From Oscillospiraceae bacterium (GTDB lineage: Bacteria; Bacillota; Clostridia; Oscillospirales; Acutalibacteraceae), in NCBI GenBank assembly GCA_015066565.1, contig SVOB01000002.1, positions 429,682 to 493,681 on the forward strand: a stretch of 64,000 nucleotides of DNA, written 5' to 3'. Position numbers and translations under genes: made by a program. The notes beneath the pieces were generated by a model that saw only the letters and a program-made list of their open reading frames with translations, did no database searches and was not told where the DNA came from. Positions 1 to 8,623 of the stretch are shown piece after piece; the stretch's first letter is position 1; each line of letters starts with the position of its first letter.

Positions 1-2
1 CT

Positions 3-836
3 GCCGAGGACTTTTCCGATTTTATTAACCGCACCGAGCTTTTAAGACGTGTTTCAAAGCACGATACCGACCTTGTAGCCGAGCTTAAGGTTAAGATTGA
101 ACAGCTTAACGCAATGGCTGAGGAGCTTGAGGAAAAGAAGGTTCAGATTCAGGAAGAAAAACAGACCCTCGATGACGAAAAGTACGAGCTTACCGTTGCG
201 AGAGCCGAGCTTCAGGAAAAGGTTGACGAGGTACAGAAGAGCGCCGACGCAATTGAAACTCAGCGTAAGGCTAACGCAAAAAAGCTTCAGGACCTTGTTG
301 ATATGGAAGACTATTATGCCGAGCAGAACGAGCAGTATGCGAATACTATCGACGCTCTTGCAAGACAGGCTTCTCAGGGCTCGGGCGAATCAAGCGGCGA
401 AAACTTCAATAACGATTCGGGCTTCCCGATTTCGGGCAGCGGCTTTATCTGTCCGCTTCAGTACCCCGGAACCTATGTTTCGGCAGGCTACGGTACCTAT
501 CCCTCGGGAAGAACGGGCCATACCGGTACCGACTACTGCGTTTCGGGCGGAACTTACGGTAAAAACGTAAGGGCTATTGCGGGCGGCACTGTTATTCTTG
601 TTAAGTATCAGACCACTTCCTACGGCTATCACGTTATGATTGACCACGGCAACGGTATTACAAGTCTTTACGCTCACGCAAGTTCAATCCTTGTTTCCCA
701 GGGTCAGCACGTCAATCAGGGCGATATCATAATGCTTGCGGGTGAAACGGGTAACGCTTACGGCGCTCACGTTCACCTTGAGATAAGAATTAACGGTAAC
801 AGGGTTAACCCCGGAAATTATATTTCGTTACCGTAA
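3..836 (+). CDS. M23 peptidase with N-terminal coiled coil (5' end outside window)
   Basis: The reading frame is open from the first bases of the window, so the start lies upstream. The visible part begins with a long charged helical region rich in Glu, Lys and Gln (to about base 370) that reads as coiled coil. A short Ser/Gly linker follows, then a C-terminal peptidase M23 (LytM) domain. The zinc-binding motifs are intact: GHTGTD near base 517, and HVH near 768-776, with a further His in YAHAS. The architecture matches EnvC/CwlO-type murein hydrolases or hydrolase activators, which cut or help cut peptidoglycan cross-links outside the membrane. In many Firmicutes such a gene follows ftsE-ftsX and precedes a ctp gene. 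The ctp homologue is present 13 bases downstream, so an ftsEX pair just upstream is a reasonable guess that cannot be seen here. Confidence 0.88.
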   Translation, partial: AEDFSDFINRTELLRRVSKHDTDLVAELKVKIEQLNAMAEELEEKKVQIQEEKQTLDDEKYELTVARAELQEKVDEVQKSADAIETQRKANAKKLQDLVDMEDYYAEQNEQYANTIDALARQASQGSGESSGENFNNDSGFPISGSGFICPLQYPGTYVSAGYGTYPSGRTGHTGTDYCVSGGTYGKNVRAIAGGTVILVKYQTTSYGYHVMIDHGNGITSLYAHASSILVSQGQHVNQGDIIMLAGETGNAYGAHVHLEIRINGNRVNPGNYISLP

Positions 837-849
837 TCGGGAGTAAAGA

Positions 850-2049
850 ATGAATAAAAAGATTTCAGTCGGGCTTATGCTGACTATCGTTTTCGTATCT
901 GTTGCGACGGCGATTGCCATTACCTGGTCCGTTTCAATGAGAACCTATAATTCATTAATAAAGGATTTGCCTCAGAGGGCTCAGATGTATTCGGGAATTG
1001 CGGAGATTGACGAAATTGTCCGCGCCGAGTACTACGGCGACGTTAACCAGGCGCTTCTTGCCTCTTCACTTTCAAAGGGCTATACGGACGGACTCGGCGA
1101 TAAGTACAGCACTTATATGACTGCCGACGAATATTCCGAATATACCGAAAGAATAAGCGGTAAGAATTCAACTATCGGTATCGTTCCTTTCCAGGACCCC
1201 GACACGGGCTATATCTATGTTTCGAAGGTCTTTGACAACTCTGCGGCTCAGACCGCTAAGATTGAAAAGGGCGACGAAATAACGGCTATTAACGGCGAGG
1301 GCGTAACCGCCTCAAACTATAACGAGATGGTTAAACAGCTTTACGGCGACAAGTACACGAATCTTGTTCTCACCGTTCTTCATAAGAAAAAGACCTCGGA
1401 CGTTAAAATCGTTTTGGGTTATAATATGCAGTCCGTTTCCTACGATAAACTCGGAACAGTCGGTATCATAAGAATTACCGCCTTTTATGAAAACACAGCC
1501 TTACAGCTTTCAGAGGCGATTAAGGCGCTTTCAAAGGACAATGTTACTGGACTTATTATTGACCTGAGAAATTGCTCGGAGGGTACTGTGAAATACGCCG
1601 CCAATGCGGTCGACGTAATAGTTCCCGTTGCGAGCGAGGGCAGGGGCGCAATAGCCCTTATTCAGAATTCAAAGGACGAAACGGTTGATACCTATACTGC
1701 TGACGCAAAAAGCGTAACCTTACCGCTTGCGGTTCTTGTTAACGGCGGAACAAACGGACCTGCCGAGCTTTTTGCCTGCACCCTGTCGGATTACGGCAGA
1801 GCTGATTTAGTAGGCTCGGTAACGGCGGGAAACGCTACCTTGCAGGAGGTTTTCAAGCTTTCTGACGGCGGCGCGGTAAGAATTACAGTTGCTACGGTTC
1901 TTCCCTATAAGAGCGACAGCTATAACGACGTCGGAATTAAACCCGACTATGAGGTTGAGATGTCGGCGGATGAACTGAAGCATCTTTATATGCTTTCAAC
2001 CGATAAAGACCCTCAGTTCCAGAAAGCCTATTCACTTCTCAGCGAATAA
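850..2049 (+). CDS. S41-family (CtpA-like) protein lacking catalytic residues
   Basis: A 399-residue protein with an N-terminal membrane anchor (residues 6-27), a PDZ domain (about 105-190) and a C-terminal S41 peptidase fold (about 195-380). The block that normally holds the catalytic serine (VLVN..SASASE in Tsp/CtpA) reads VLVNGGTNGPAELFA, which puts Gly303 where the Ser nucleophile belongs. The catalytic Lys, 25 residues further on in the FGKG block, is Asn328. By alignment to the family this is a pseudoprotease. The fold and PDZ domain look well kept, so a binding or scaffolding role beside the M23 protein is more likely than decay. The spacing of 13 bases suggests one operon with the murein hydrolase. 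The ribosome site is weak. Confidence 0.85.
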   Translation: MNKKISVGLMLTIVFVSVATAIAITWSVSMRTYNSLIKDLPQRAQMYSGIAEIDEIVRAEYYGDVNQALLASSLSKGYTDGLGDKYSTYMTADEYSEYTERISGKNSTIGIVPFQDPDTGYIYVSKVFDNSAAQTAKIEKGDEITAINGEGVTASNYNEMVKQLYGDKYTNLVLTVLHKKKTSDVKIVLGYNMQSVSYDKLGTVGIIRITAFYENTALQLSEAIKALSKDNVTGLIIDLRNCSEGTVKYAANAVDVIVPVASEGRGAIALIQNSKDETVDTYTADAKSVTLPLAVLVNGGTNGPAELFACTLSDYGRADLVGSVTAGNATLQEVFKLSDGGAVRITVATVLPYKSDSYNDVGIKPDYEVEMSADELKHLYMLSTDKDPQFQKAYSLLSE

Positions 2050-2059
2050 AATAATAAAA

Positions 2060-2099
2060 CCTAATCCCTTCGCATAGTTTAAAGCGGAGGGATTTTTTT
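2060..2099 (+). terminator. Hairpin terminator overlapping the next gene's ribosome site
   Basis: An 11-bp stem (AATCCCTTCGC against GCGGAGGGATT, one G-U pair) followed by seven T. The 3' arm also contains GCGGAGG, the ribosome site of the TTG-started gene at 2098. Confidence 0.75.
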
Positions 2100-2892
2100 G
2101 TTTTGTATACTGAAAACCGAAAAAAGAAAAAAGAGGATTTTTCATAAGAATCCGCCGTATAATGCGGTAAAAACAGTTATTCCGAAAACAGCGGTCTTTG
2201 AGGAACTCACCGTTTATTCCTACAATAACAGAGCCGATTACTACGCCGTAAAGGAGCATCTCAAGGCTTTTTCTAAATCGGTCATATTTGAAAATGAGAC
2301 CTTTCTTCCAAAAGAATCCGGCATTTTTGAGTATTCGTCAAATGACCTTAAGGCGCAAATGACCTTTAATTCGGCTTGTTATTTGCTTGAAAAATATAAG
2401 GGTAAAAACAGGTTGAAACTGACGGTTATTGATAAAACGGGAAACTATTCCGCCCTGCTTGAAAGGCTTGTTATGCTTGCGGGTCAGATTGACGTCATAA
2501 CGGGCGATGTTTTCAGGTATCGCTATGTTGCCGACGAAATTTATGAGAACTTCGGCGCTGTTGTAAATGTTCGTGACCGAAAAAGCAAGGCGGAATACGC
2601 CGATATTACCGTCTCGCTTTCTGCCGACGGGGAGTATCCCTTGTCAATAACTCTGAGAAGCAGGGCGGATAAGAAGCTTTACAGCCTTGTCGGCGAGAGC
2701 TTTTCTCTTCCCGAAAAGATAGCGAAATACAAGCCCGAAAACGTTGAAAACTATAAGTTTGCAAGCGCGCTTTTTTCGCTCAGCGGTCTCAAAAAGCTCG
2801 GTGAAATGAAATACGATACTTTCACCCTTAATTCAAGGACTGTTACGCTTGATTCAGCGGCTAAAATGCTTGACACTTTACTGAATTTTTAA
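2098..2892 (+). CDS. Unknown protein, TTG start
   Basis: I do not recognise this 264-residue protein. The start chosen is TTG at 2098, because GGAGG lies 7 bases before it and no ATG occurs for many codons. It has no signal peptide and no membrane segment. The middle (about residues 95-160) alternates strand-like and helix-like blocks, including LKLTVIDKTG and a following GQIDVITGD, which could be a Rossmann-like fold; that is only an impression. Its ribosome site sits in the 3' arm of the preceding terminator, so expression probably depends on read-through. The promoter of greA lies inside its last codons. Confidence 0.6.
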   Translation: MFCILKTEKRKKRIFHKNPPYNAVKTVIPKTAVFEELTVYSYNNRADYYAVKEHLKAFSKSVIFENETFLPKESGIFEYSSNDLKAQMTFNSACYLLEKYKGKNRLKLTVIDKTGNYSALLERLVMLAGQIDVITGDVFRYRYVADEIYENFGAVVNVRDRKSKAEYADITVSLSADGEYPLSITLRSRADKKLYSLVGESFSLPEKIAKYKPENVENYKFASALFSLSGLKKLGEMKYDTFTLNSRTVTLDSAAKMLDTLLNF

Positions 2893-2898
2893 TATAAT
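2870..2898 (+). promoter_or_regulatory. Consensus sigma-A promoter for greA-lysS
   Basis: TTGACA (2870-2875), a 17-base spacer and TATAAT (2893-2898): a perfect match to consensus. It lies partly within the end of the upstream gene. Confidence 0.9.
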
Positions 2899-2933
2899 AA
2901 GATTTATGTATGAAAACGGAAAGGACGATTATT

Positions 2934-3404
2934 ATGGCTAAACAGGAAATAGTAATGACCGCTGAGGGTCTTGCTGAACTTCAGGCAGAACTTGACCAGT
3001 TAAAAACCGTAGGCAGAAAGGAAGCTGCCGAAAAAATCAAGACTGCAAGAGGCTACGGCGACCTTTCGGAGAACGCTGAGTATGACGAGGCAATGAGTGA
3101 TCAGGGCAAGCTCGAAGCGAGAATCAGCGAGCTTGAGCATATGATTTCTCACGCTAAGGTTCTTGATGAAAGCGAGATTAATAAAGAGGTTGTTCATCTC
3201 GGCTCTAAGGTTAAAATCAGAGACAGCAAGAAAAAGGTTTTTGAATACCAGATAGTCGGTTACGCTCAGGCTAATCCCGCCGAGGGTCTCATTTCCGACG
3301 AATCACCCGTAGGCAAGGCTTTAATCGGTCATAAGGTAAACGATAAGGTTGTTGTTGAAGCGCCTATCGGCGAGCTTTCATTCAAGATTATCGAGATTAT
3401 CTGA
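2934..3404 (+). CDS. greA: Transcription elongation factor GreA
   Basis: A 156-residue protein of normal GreA length. It rescues backtracked RNA polymerase by stimulating cleavage of the nascent transcript. The N-terminal coiled-coil hairpin carries the family tip motif GDLSENAEYDEA. The C-terminal FKBP-like domain ends in ELSFKIIEI. An upstream in-frame ATG at 2910 would add eight residues. The start at 2934 is preferred because AAGGA lies at the right distance and because homologues begin with the MAxxEIVMTxEG pattern. It lies directly downstream of a consensus promoter and 32 bases before lysS, an arrangement common in Firmicutes. Confidence 0.95.
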   Translation: MAKQEIVMTAEGLAELQAELDQLKTVGRKEAAEKIKTARGYGDLSENAEYDEAMSDQGKLEARISELEHMISHAKVLDESEINKEVVHLGSKVKIRDSKKKVFEYQIVGYAQANPAEGLISDESPVGKALIGHKVNDKVVVEAPIGELSFKIIEII

Positions 3405-3436
3405 TTGCTTTTTCCATTTTGCGAAAGGAAATAAAT

Positions 3437-4948
3437 ATGGCAGACGAAAATATCAGAAATAACGCCGTTGAAGAAGAAATTGACGTTAACGAACAAAGAC
3501 AAATCCGTCTTGAAAAGCTTCGCGCTCTTCAGCAGGAGGGCAAGGATCCGTTTGAAATAACGACGGCTGAACAGTCAATCGAAAGCGTTGAAATCAAGGC
3601 GAATTTTGAAAAATACGAAAACGAAACCGTCTCGGTTTGCGGAAGAATTGTTGCGCGCCGAATTATGGGTAAGGCGAGCTTTATGACAATCCAGGACAAG
3701 CTCGGCCGTATTCAGAGCTATGTGAGCATCAACGACGTCGGCGAGGAGACCTACAAGGCTTTCAAAAAGAGCTGGGATATCGGCGATATAGTTGAGGTTA
3801 AGGGCTTTGTTTTCAAAACGAGAACAGAGGAAATTTCGGTTCACGCTCAGTCAATAAGACTTCTTTCAAAATCCCTTATTCCGCTTCCCGAAAAATTCCA
3901 CGGCTTAAAGGATACCGATACCCGTTACCGTCAGAGATATCTTGACCTTATAGTTAATCCCGAGGTTAAGGACACCTTTATCAAGCGTTCAATGATTCTC
4001 AGCGAAATCCGTAAATTCCTTGACGAAAGAGGATTTATGGAGGTTGAAACCCCGATGCTTGTCGATAACGCAGGCGGTGCGGCGGCAAGACCCTTCAACA
4101 CCCACTATAATGCTCTTGACGAGGACGTTAAGCTTCGTATTTCGCTTGAGCTTTATCTTAAGAGACTTATTATCGGCGGACTTGAAAAGGTTTATGAAAT
4201 CGGCCGTGTATTCCGTAACGAGGGTGTCGACACAAGACATAATCCCGAGTTTACTCTTATGGAGCTCTATCAGGCTTATACCGATTATAACGGAATGATG
4301 GAGCTTACGGAAACTATGTTCCGCCATCTTGCCGAAAAGGTTTGCGGAAGCGCAGTTATAAGCTATAACGGAACTGTAATCGACCTTTCAAAGCCCTTTA
4401 AGCGTATAACTATGATTGACGCAATAAAGGAAGAAACCGGAATTGATTTTTCGGTTATCAAAACCGACGAAGAAGCGAAAAAAATCGCCGACGAAAAGCA
4501 TATCGAATATGAAAAGCATCATAAGAGGGGAGATATAATCAACCTTTTCTTTGAGGAATACTGTGAAGAAAAGATGATTCAGCCGACCTTCGTTATGGAC
4601 CACCCGATTGAGATTAGTCCGCTTACAAAGAAAAAGCCCGGCAATCCCGATTTGGTTGAACGCTTTGAGCTTTATATTTACGGAAGAGAAATGTGTAACG
4701 CATATTCCGAGCTTAACGACCCGATTGACCAGCGTGAGCGCTTTAAGGCTCAGGACGCTCTTGCGGACGCAGGCGACGAAGAAGCGAACCACACTGACGA
4801 AGACTTCCTTCACGCTATGGAACTCGGTATGCCTCCGACGGGCGGTATCGGCTACGGTATCGACAGGCTTGTAATGCTTCTTACCGATTCTTATTCAATC
4901 CGTGACGTCCTTCTCTTCCCGACAATGAAGAGCCTTGATAAGGAATAA
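3437..4948 (+). CDS. lysS: Lysyl-tRNA synthetase, class II
   Basis: A 503-residue class II synthetase that charges tRNA-Lys. The N-terminal OB-fold anticodon domain (about 55-150) is followed by the catalytic core. Motif 2 (GRVFRNEGVDTRHNPEFT) and motif 3 (GIGYGIDRLVMLLT, then SIRDVLLFP) are both intact. The start at 3437 has AAAGGA seven bases upstream; an in-frame TTG at 3419 has no ribosome site. It is probably cotranscribed with greA. tRNA-Lys itself is encoded at 57435. Confidence 0.96.
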   Translation: MADENIRNNAVEEEIDVNEQRQIRLEKLRALQQEGKDPFEITTAEQSIESVEIKANFEKYENETVSVCGRIVARRIMGKASFMTIQDKLGRIQSYVSINDVGEETYKAFKKSWDIGDIVEVKGFVFKTRTEEISVHAQSIRLLSKSLIPLPEKFHGLKDTDTRYRQRYLDLIVNPEVKDTFIKRSMILSEIRKFLDERGFMEVETPMLVDNAGGAAARPFNTHYNALDEDVKLRISLELYLKRLIIGGLEKVYEIGRVFRNEGVDTRHNPEFTLMELYQAYTDYNGMMELTETMFRHLAEKVCGSAVISYNGTVIDLSKPFKRITMIDAIKEETGIDFSVIKTDEEAKKIADEKHIEYEKHHKRGDIINLFFEEYCEEKMIQPTFVMDHPIEISPLTKKKPGNPDLVERFELYIYGREMCNAYSELNDPIDQRERFKAQDALADAGDEEANHTDEDFLHAMELGMPPTGGIGYGIDRLVMLLTDSYSIRDVLLFPTMKSLDKE

Positions 4949-4952
4949 GATT

Positions 4953-5105
4953 ATGTTCGGTAAAAAGAATAAGAAAAGTCAGAACGAATTAAAAAGTGTA
5001 AATCCGAAGAACAATAAAAAGGATAAAAAAACCAAAAACGGTTAATTCGATGAGGATGAGCACGAATTCGAGAACCTTATGGAAGACCTCGACGAATATA
5101 ATTAA
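4953..5105 (+). pseudogene. Small Lys-rich/acidic gene interrupted by a TAA
   Basis: An ATG four bases after lysS opens a 30-codon frame rich in Lys and Asn (MFGKKNKKSQNEL...). It stops at TAA (5043-5045), but the same frame continues for 19 codons of strongly acidic sequence (FDEDEHEFENLMEDLDEYN) to a second TAA. The terminator follows at once. Read through, it would be a 50-residue protein with a basic N-terminus and an acidic C-terminus. The simplest reading is a small gene broken by one nonsense change. Alternatively the 30-residue peptide alone is the product. Confidence 0.5.
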
Positions 5106-5108
5106 AAT

Positions 5109-5143
5109 AATCCGCAGTTTTTAAACTGCGGATTGTCTTTTTC
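5109..5143 (+). terminator. Terminator of greA-lysS
   Basis: AATCCGCAGTTT pairs with AAACTGCGGATT across a two-base gap, followed by GTCTTTTTC. Confidence 0.85.
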
Positions 5144-5232
5144 TAATCTGATTATATAAAAATAATTAAAATTGGGTATTTATTATAATCAGAAAAGGCG
5201 TATAATCAAAGCATACGAACGGAGGTATTTTT

Positions 5233-6072
5233 ATGAAAAGAATTCTTACAATTCAGGATATTTCGTGCCTCGGAAAATGCTCGCTGACGGTCGCTTTACC
5301 GCTTCTTTCGGCTTTGGGTCACGAAACAGTTATTCTTCCTACGGCTGTTCTTTCAACCCACACTATGTTTGAGGGCTTTACTGTTAAGGATTTATCCGAC
5401 CAGCTTGAGCCGATAACAAAGCACTGGAAGGATCAGGGCTTTAAATTTGACGCTATTTATACGGGTTATCTCGGAACCGAGGAAGAAATCGAAACCGTTA
5501 AAAGCATTATAAAGGAATTCGCAACTGACGAAACGCTTGTTTTCGTCGACCCCGCTATGGCTGATAACGGCAAGCTCTATCCCGCCTTTGACTTAAAATA
5601 TGCTAAAAAGAACGCTTCTCTTTGCGGTATTGCCGACGTAATTGTTCCTAATATCACTGAGGCTTCGTTTATGACGGGTGTCGAATACAAAGAAACCTAT
5701 GACGAGAATTACGTTAAAACTCTTCTCAAGGCTCTTGTTGACCTCGGCGCAAAGACCGCTATACTTACGGGCGTTTCGCTGTCCGAGGGTAAGACGGGCG
5801 CTATGGGGCTCGACAGTAAGACAGGGGAGTATTTTGCATACCAGAACGACAGAATTCCCGCTGCTTATCACGGCACGGGCGATATATTCTCGTCAGTTGT
5901 CGTAGGCGCTCTTCTCAGGGGATTTTCAAGGTATGACTCAATAAAAATCGCCGCTGACTATACGGCGAAAACAATTGATATTACAAGAAACAATCCCGAA
6001 AAGCCCTGGTACGGCGTTGATTTTGAAGCAACAATTCCCGAGCTTGTTGAAACGGTTGAAAAAATCAAATAA
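5233..6072 (+). CDS. pdxY: Pyridoxal/pyridoxamine kinase
   Basis: A 279-residue ribokinase-fold kinase that phosphorylates pyridoxal or pyridoxamine to make the PLP cofactor. N-terminal ILTIQDISCLGKCSL and the block VFVDPAMADNGKLY are typical of the PdxK/PdxY family. The C-terminal HGTGDIFSSVVVGALLRG is the anion-hole and catalytic Asp block of the PfkB superfamily. A good ribosome site (GGAGG) lies eight bases before ATG. A TATAAT-like box lies at 5201-5206 but no good -35 is seen. It stands alone, between two terminators. A few relatives act on hydroxymethylpyrimidine, so the exact substrate is inferred. Confidence 0.85.
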   Translation: MKRILTIQDISCLGKCSLTVALPLLSALGHETVILPTAVLSTHTMFEGFTVKDLSDQLEPITKHWKDQGFKFDAIYTGYLGTEEEIETVKSIIKEFATDETLVFVDPAMADNGKLYPAFDLKYAKKNASLCGIADVIVPNITEASFMTGVEYKETYDENYVKTLLKALVDLGAKTAILTGVSLSEGKTGAMGLDSKTGEYFAYQNDRIPAAYHGTGDIFSSVVVGALLRGFSRYDSIKIAADYTAKTIDITRNNPEKPWYGVDFEATIPELVETVEKIK

Positions 6073-6087
6073 AAATCTTATAAATAA

Positions 6088-6120
6088 AAGCTCCCTTGTG
6101 AAACTACAAGGGAGCTTGTT
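6088..6120. terminator. Bidirectional terminator between pdxY and fhs
   Basis: A perfect 12-bp stem (AAGCTCCCTTGT / ACAAGGGAGCTT) between convergent genes, with T-rich sequence on the plus side and A/T-rich sequence on the other. Confidence 0.85.
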
Positions 6121-6130
6121 TTGTGTTTTA

Positions 6131-7801
6131 TCAGAACAATCCGCTGATATTTCCGTCGGAGTCAATATCAATCTTATATGCGGCGGGAACCTTCGGGAGA
6201 CCGGGCATTGTCATAATATCACCGGTATAAACTACTACAAAGCCTGCGCCTGATGAAAGTCTTACATCACGGACTGTCAGCTTGTAGCCTGTCGGAGCGC
6301 CGAGCTTTTTCGGGTCGTCCGAAAGCGAATACTGAGTTTTGGCAACGCATACGGGAATCCTGTCCTTGCCGATTTTTTCAATTTCGGCGATTGACTTTTC
6401 CGCAACAGCCGTATAAACAACGCCGTCGGCGTGATAGATTTCTTTAGCTAAAGTTTCTATCTTTTCCTTGATTGTCTTTTCGGTATCATAAATCGGCTTG
6501 AAGTTTGAGGGAACGGTGTCGATTATGTTGCAAACCGTTTCTGCAAGCTCAGTTGCGCCCTCTCCGCCCTTTAAGAATGCGTCCGAAAGAACTGCTTTGG
6601 CGCCGACTTCGCTGCAAATATCCTTAATAGCCTGAACCTCTGCGTCTGTATCAAGATAGAAGTGGTTGATACAAACAACAACCGGTACGCCGTATTTCTG
6701 AAGATTGGAAATGTGAGCCTTGAGGTTGGCTGCGCCGATTTTAAGCGCCTCAACATTTTCGTTTGAAACCTCTTTTAAGTTGACGCCGCCGTTATATTTA
6801 AGCGCTCTTGCGGTAACAACAAGAACAATACAGTCGGGCTTAAGACCTGCCATACGGCACTTGATATCAAGGAATTTTTCAGCGCCGAGGTCAGCGCCGA
6901 AGCCGGCTTCCGTGATGCAGTAATCGGCAAGCTTTAAAGCGAGCTTTGTTGCCGTAACCGAGTTACAGCCGTGAGCGATATTCGCGAACGGGCCGCCGTG
7001 AACGAGAGCAGGCGTGTTCTCAAGCGTCTGAACAAGGTTGGGCTTGATAGCGTCCTTAAGTATGGCCGCCATAGCGCCGATGCACTGAAGCTCGTTTGCA
7101 TAAACAGGCTCGCCGTCAAGATTATATGCAACGAGAATATTGCCGAGTCTCTTTTTAAGGTCGTCAATGTCGGTTGCAAGGCAAAGAATAGCCATAATTT
7201 CGCTCGCAACCGTAATCATAAAGCCGTCTTCTCTCGGAACGCCGTTCATTTTTCCGCCGAGACCGACGATGGTGTTACGAAGCGCACGGTCGTTCATATC
7301 AAGACAACGCTTAATAAGGACTCTTCGCTGGTCAATTCTCAATTCGTTGCCCTGCTGAAGATGATTGTCAAGTACGGCGCAAAGAAGGTTGTTAGCAGCC
7401 GTTATAGCGTGCATATCGCCCGTAAAATGAAGGTTAATGTCCTCCATGGGAATAACCTGAGAATATCCGCCGCCTGCGGCGCCGCCCTTAATACCGAAAA
7501 CGGGACCCATTGACGGCTCACGAAGAGCGATAATAGCGTTCTTGCCGATTTTTTCCATAGCCTGTCCGAGACCTATGGTCATTGTTGTTTTACCTTCGCC
7601 TGCGGGCGTTGGGCTGACGGCGGTAACGAGAATTAATTTGCCGTCCTTTTTGTCGGCAAGGCGCTTTCTTAATGAAAGCGGAAGTTTTGCCTTGTAGTTG
7701 CCGTAAAGCTCAAGCTCGTCCTCGGAAATATTGAGTTTTTTGGCGATTTCTTTAACTGGGAGCATTGTTGCCTCCTGGGCAATCTGGATGTCGGTTTTCA
7801 T
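6131..7801 (-). CDS. fhs: Formate-tetrahydrofolate ligase
   Basis: A 556-residue enzyme of standard length that makes 10-formyl-THF from formate, THF and ATP, feeding purine synthesis and one-carbon flow. The ATP-binding loop [17 protein letters not shown] is intact, as are the blocks [23 protein letters not shown] (positions about 93-115) and ETYGADG-region equivalents later in the chain. Its ATG shares one base with the stop codon of the response regulator upstream (TGATG), so the two are translationally coupled. Control of a one-carbon enzyme by a two-component system in the same operon is unusual. Confidence 0.95.
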   Translation of the reverse strand: MKTDIQIAQEATMLPVKEIAKKLNISEDELELYGNYKAKLPLSLRKRLADKKDGKLILVTAVSPTPAGEGKTTMTIGLGQAMEKIGKNAIIALREPSMGPVFGIKGGAAGGGYSQVIPMEDINLHFTGDMHAITAANNLLCAVLDNHLQQGNELRIDQRRVLIKRCLDMNDRALRNTIVGLGGKMNGVPREDGFMITVASEIMAILCLATDIDDLKKRLGNILVAYNLDGEPVYANELQCIGAMAAILKDAIKPNLVQTLENTPALVHGGPFANIAHGCNSVTATKLALKLADYCITEAGFGADLGAEKFLDIKCRMAGLKPDCIVLVVTARALKYNGGVNLKEVSNENVEALKIGAANLKAHISNLQKYGVPVVVCINHFYLDTDAEVQAIKDICSEVGAKAVLSDAFLKGGEGATELAETVCNIIDTVPSNFKPIYDTEKTIKEKIETLAKEIYHADGVVYTAVAEKSIAEIEKIGKDRIPVCVAKTQYSLSDDPKKLGAPTGYKLTVRDVRLSSGAGFVVVYTGDIMTMPGLPKVPAAYKIDIDSDGNISGLF

Positions 7802-8607
7802 CAGTTGTTGGCCTCCTTGACAATAGCATTTAATCTTTTTCTGGTCTCGTTAGACCAGGGGTATTCGCTCATATATTGACCGTAGTAATCCTTAATAGCC
7901 TTTTTGTCGCCCTCAAGAAGAGCGTAGCTGTCGCAGGAAATAAGCGAGGTGTCAACACTGCGCTGGTTTCTTGCGTCAATAAGGATTTCGGTAATATCTG
8001 CGTCGGCAAGGGCTACGCGAAGGCTTTTGAGTACCTTTCTGAAAAGCGACTGAACGCTTTCGTCATATTCTCTGTCAGCCCAGAGAATACCTATAGCCTG
8101 CTCGGTGCTTATTGTTCCGCCCTTGCGGTCGATTAGCAGGGCAAGCAATTCCTTGCTCTTCGCCGAGGCGAAATGAACTATTTTTCCGTTTACGAAAACG
8201 TCAAAATGACCGAAGGTTTTAACCGTAATCTTTTTGTCGGAATCGACGTCCATAATGTGAGAAGCCTTTATGATATTCTGTTCAATCATTTCGGCGCTGT
8301 AGGGCTTGAGAACATAGCCTATTGCGTCAACGCCGAAGGCGTCAAGAGCGTACTCCGTAAAGCCGGTAACAAACACTATTTTAATGTTTGCGTCGACCTG
8401 GTGAAGTCTTTTTGCAAGCTCAATTCCGCTCATAACAGGCATTTCTATATCAAGAAACGCAACGTCAACCTTTTCAATCTGGGCGTAACGCAAAGCGTCG
8501 GCAGGGTTTTCAAAGGTTTTAATGTCTGTTATGCCGCTGATTTTTGAACAGGTGTATTGAAAGTCGTCAAGTGCAAAGGGTTCGTCGTCAACTGCTATAA
8601 TTCTCAT
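7801..8607 (-). CDS. SARP/SAPR-type response regulator
   Basis: A 268-residue regulator with an N-terminal receiver domain (1-120) and a C-terminal winged-helix DNA-binding region of the SARP/BTAD kind (about 130-265). The receiver has the acidic pair DDE near residue 7, the phospho-acceptor Asp in [13 protein letters not shown] and the Lys in LKPYS. The C-terminal part has [15 protein letters not shown] and [15 protein letters not shown], typical of the two-component SAPR family (COG3947). It follows the sensor kinase by 16 bases and overlaps fhs by one base. Ribosome site AAAGGA. Confidence 0.88.
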   Translation of the reverse strand: MRIIAVDDEPFALDDFQYTCSKISGITDIKTFENPADALRYAQIEKVDVAFLDIEMPVMSGIELAKRLHQVDANIKIVFVTGFTEYALDAFGVDAIGYVLKPYSAEMIEQNIIKASHIMDVDSDKKITVKTFGHFDVFVNGKIVHFASAKSKELLALLIDRKGGTISTEQAIGILWADREYDESVQSLFRKVLKSLRVALADADITEILIDARNQRSVDTSLISCDSYALLEGDKKAIKDYYGQYMSEYPWSNETRKRLNAIVKEANN

Positions 8608-8623
8608 ATTTATAAATCCTTTC

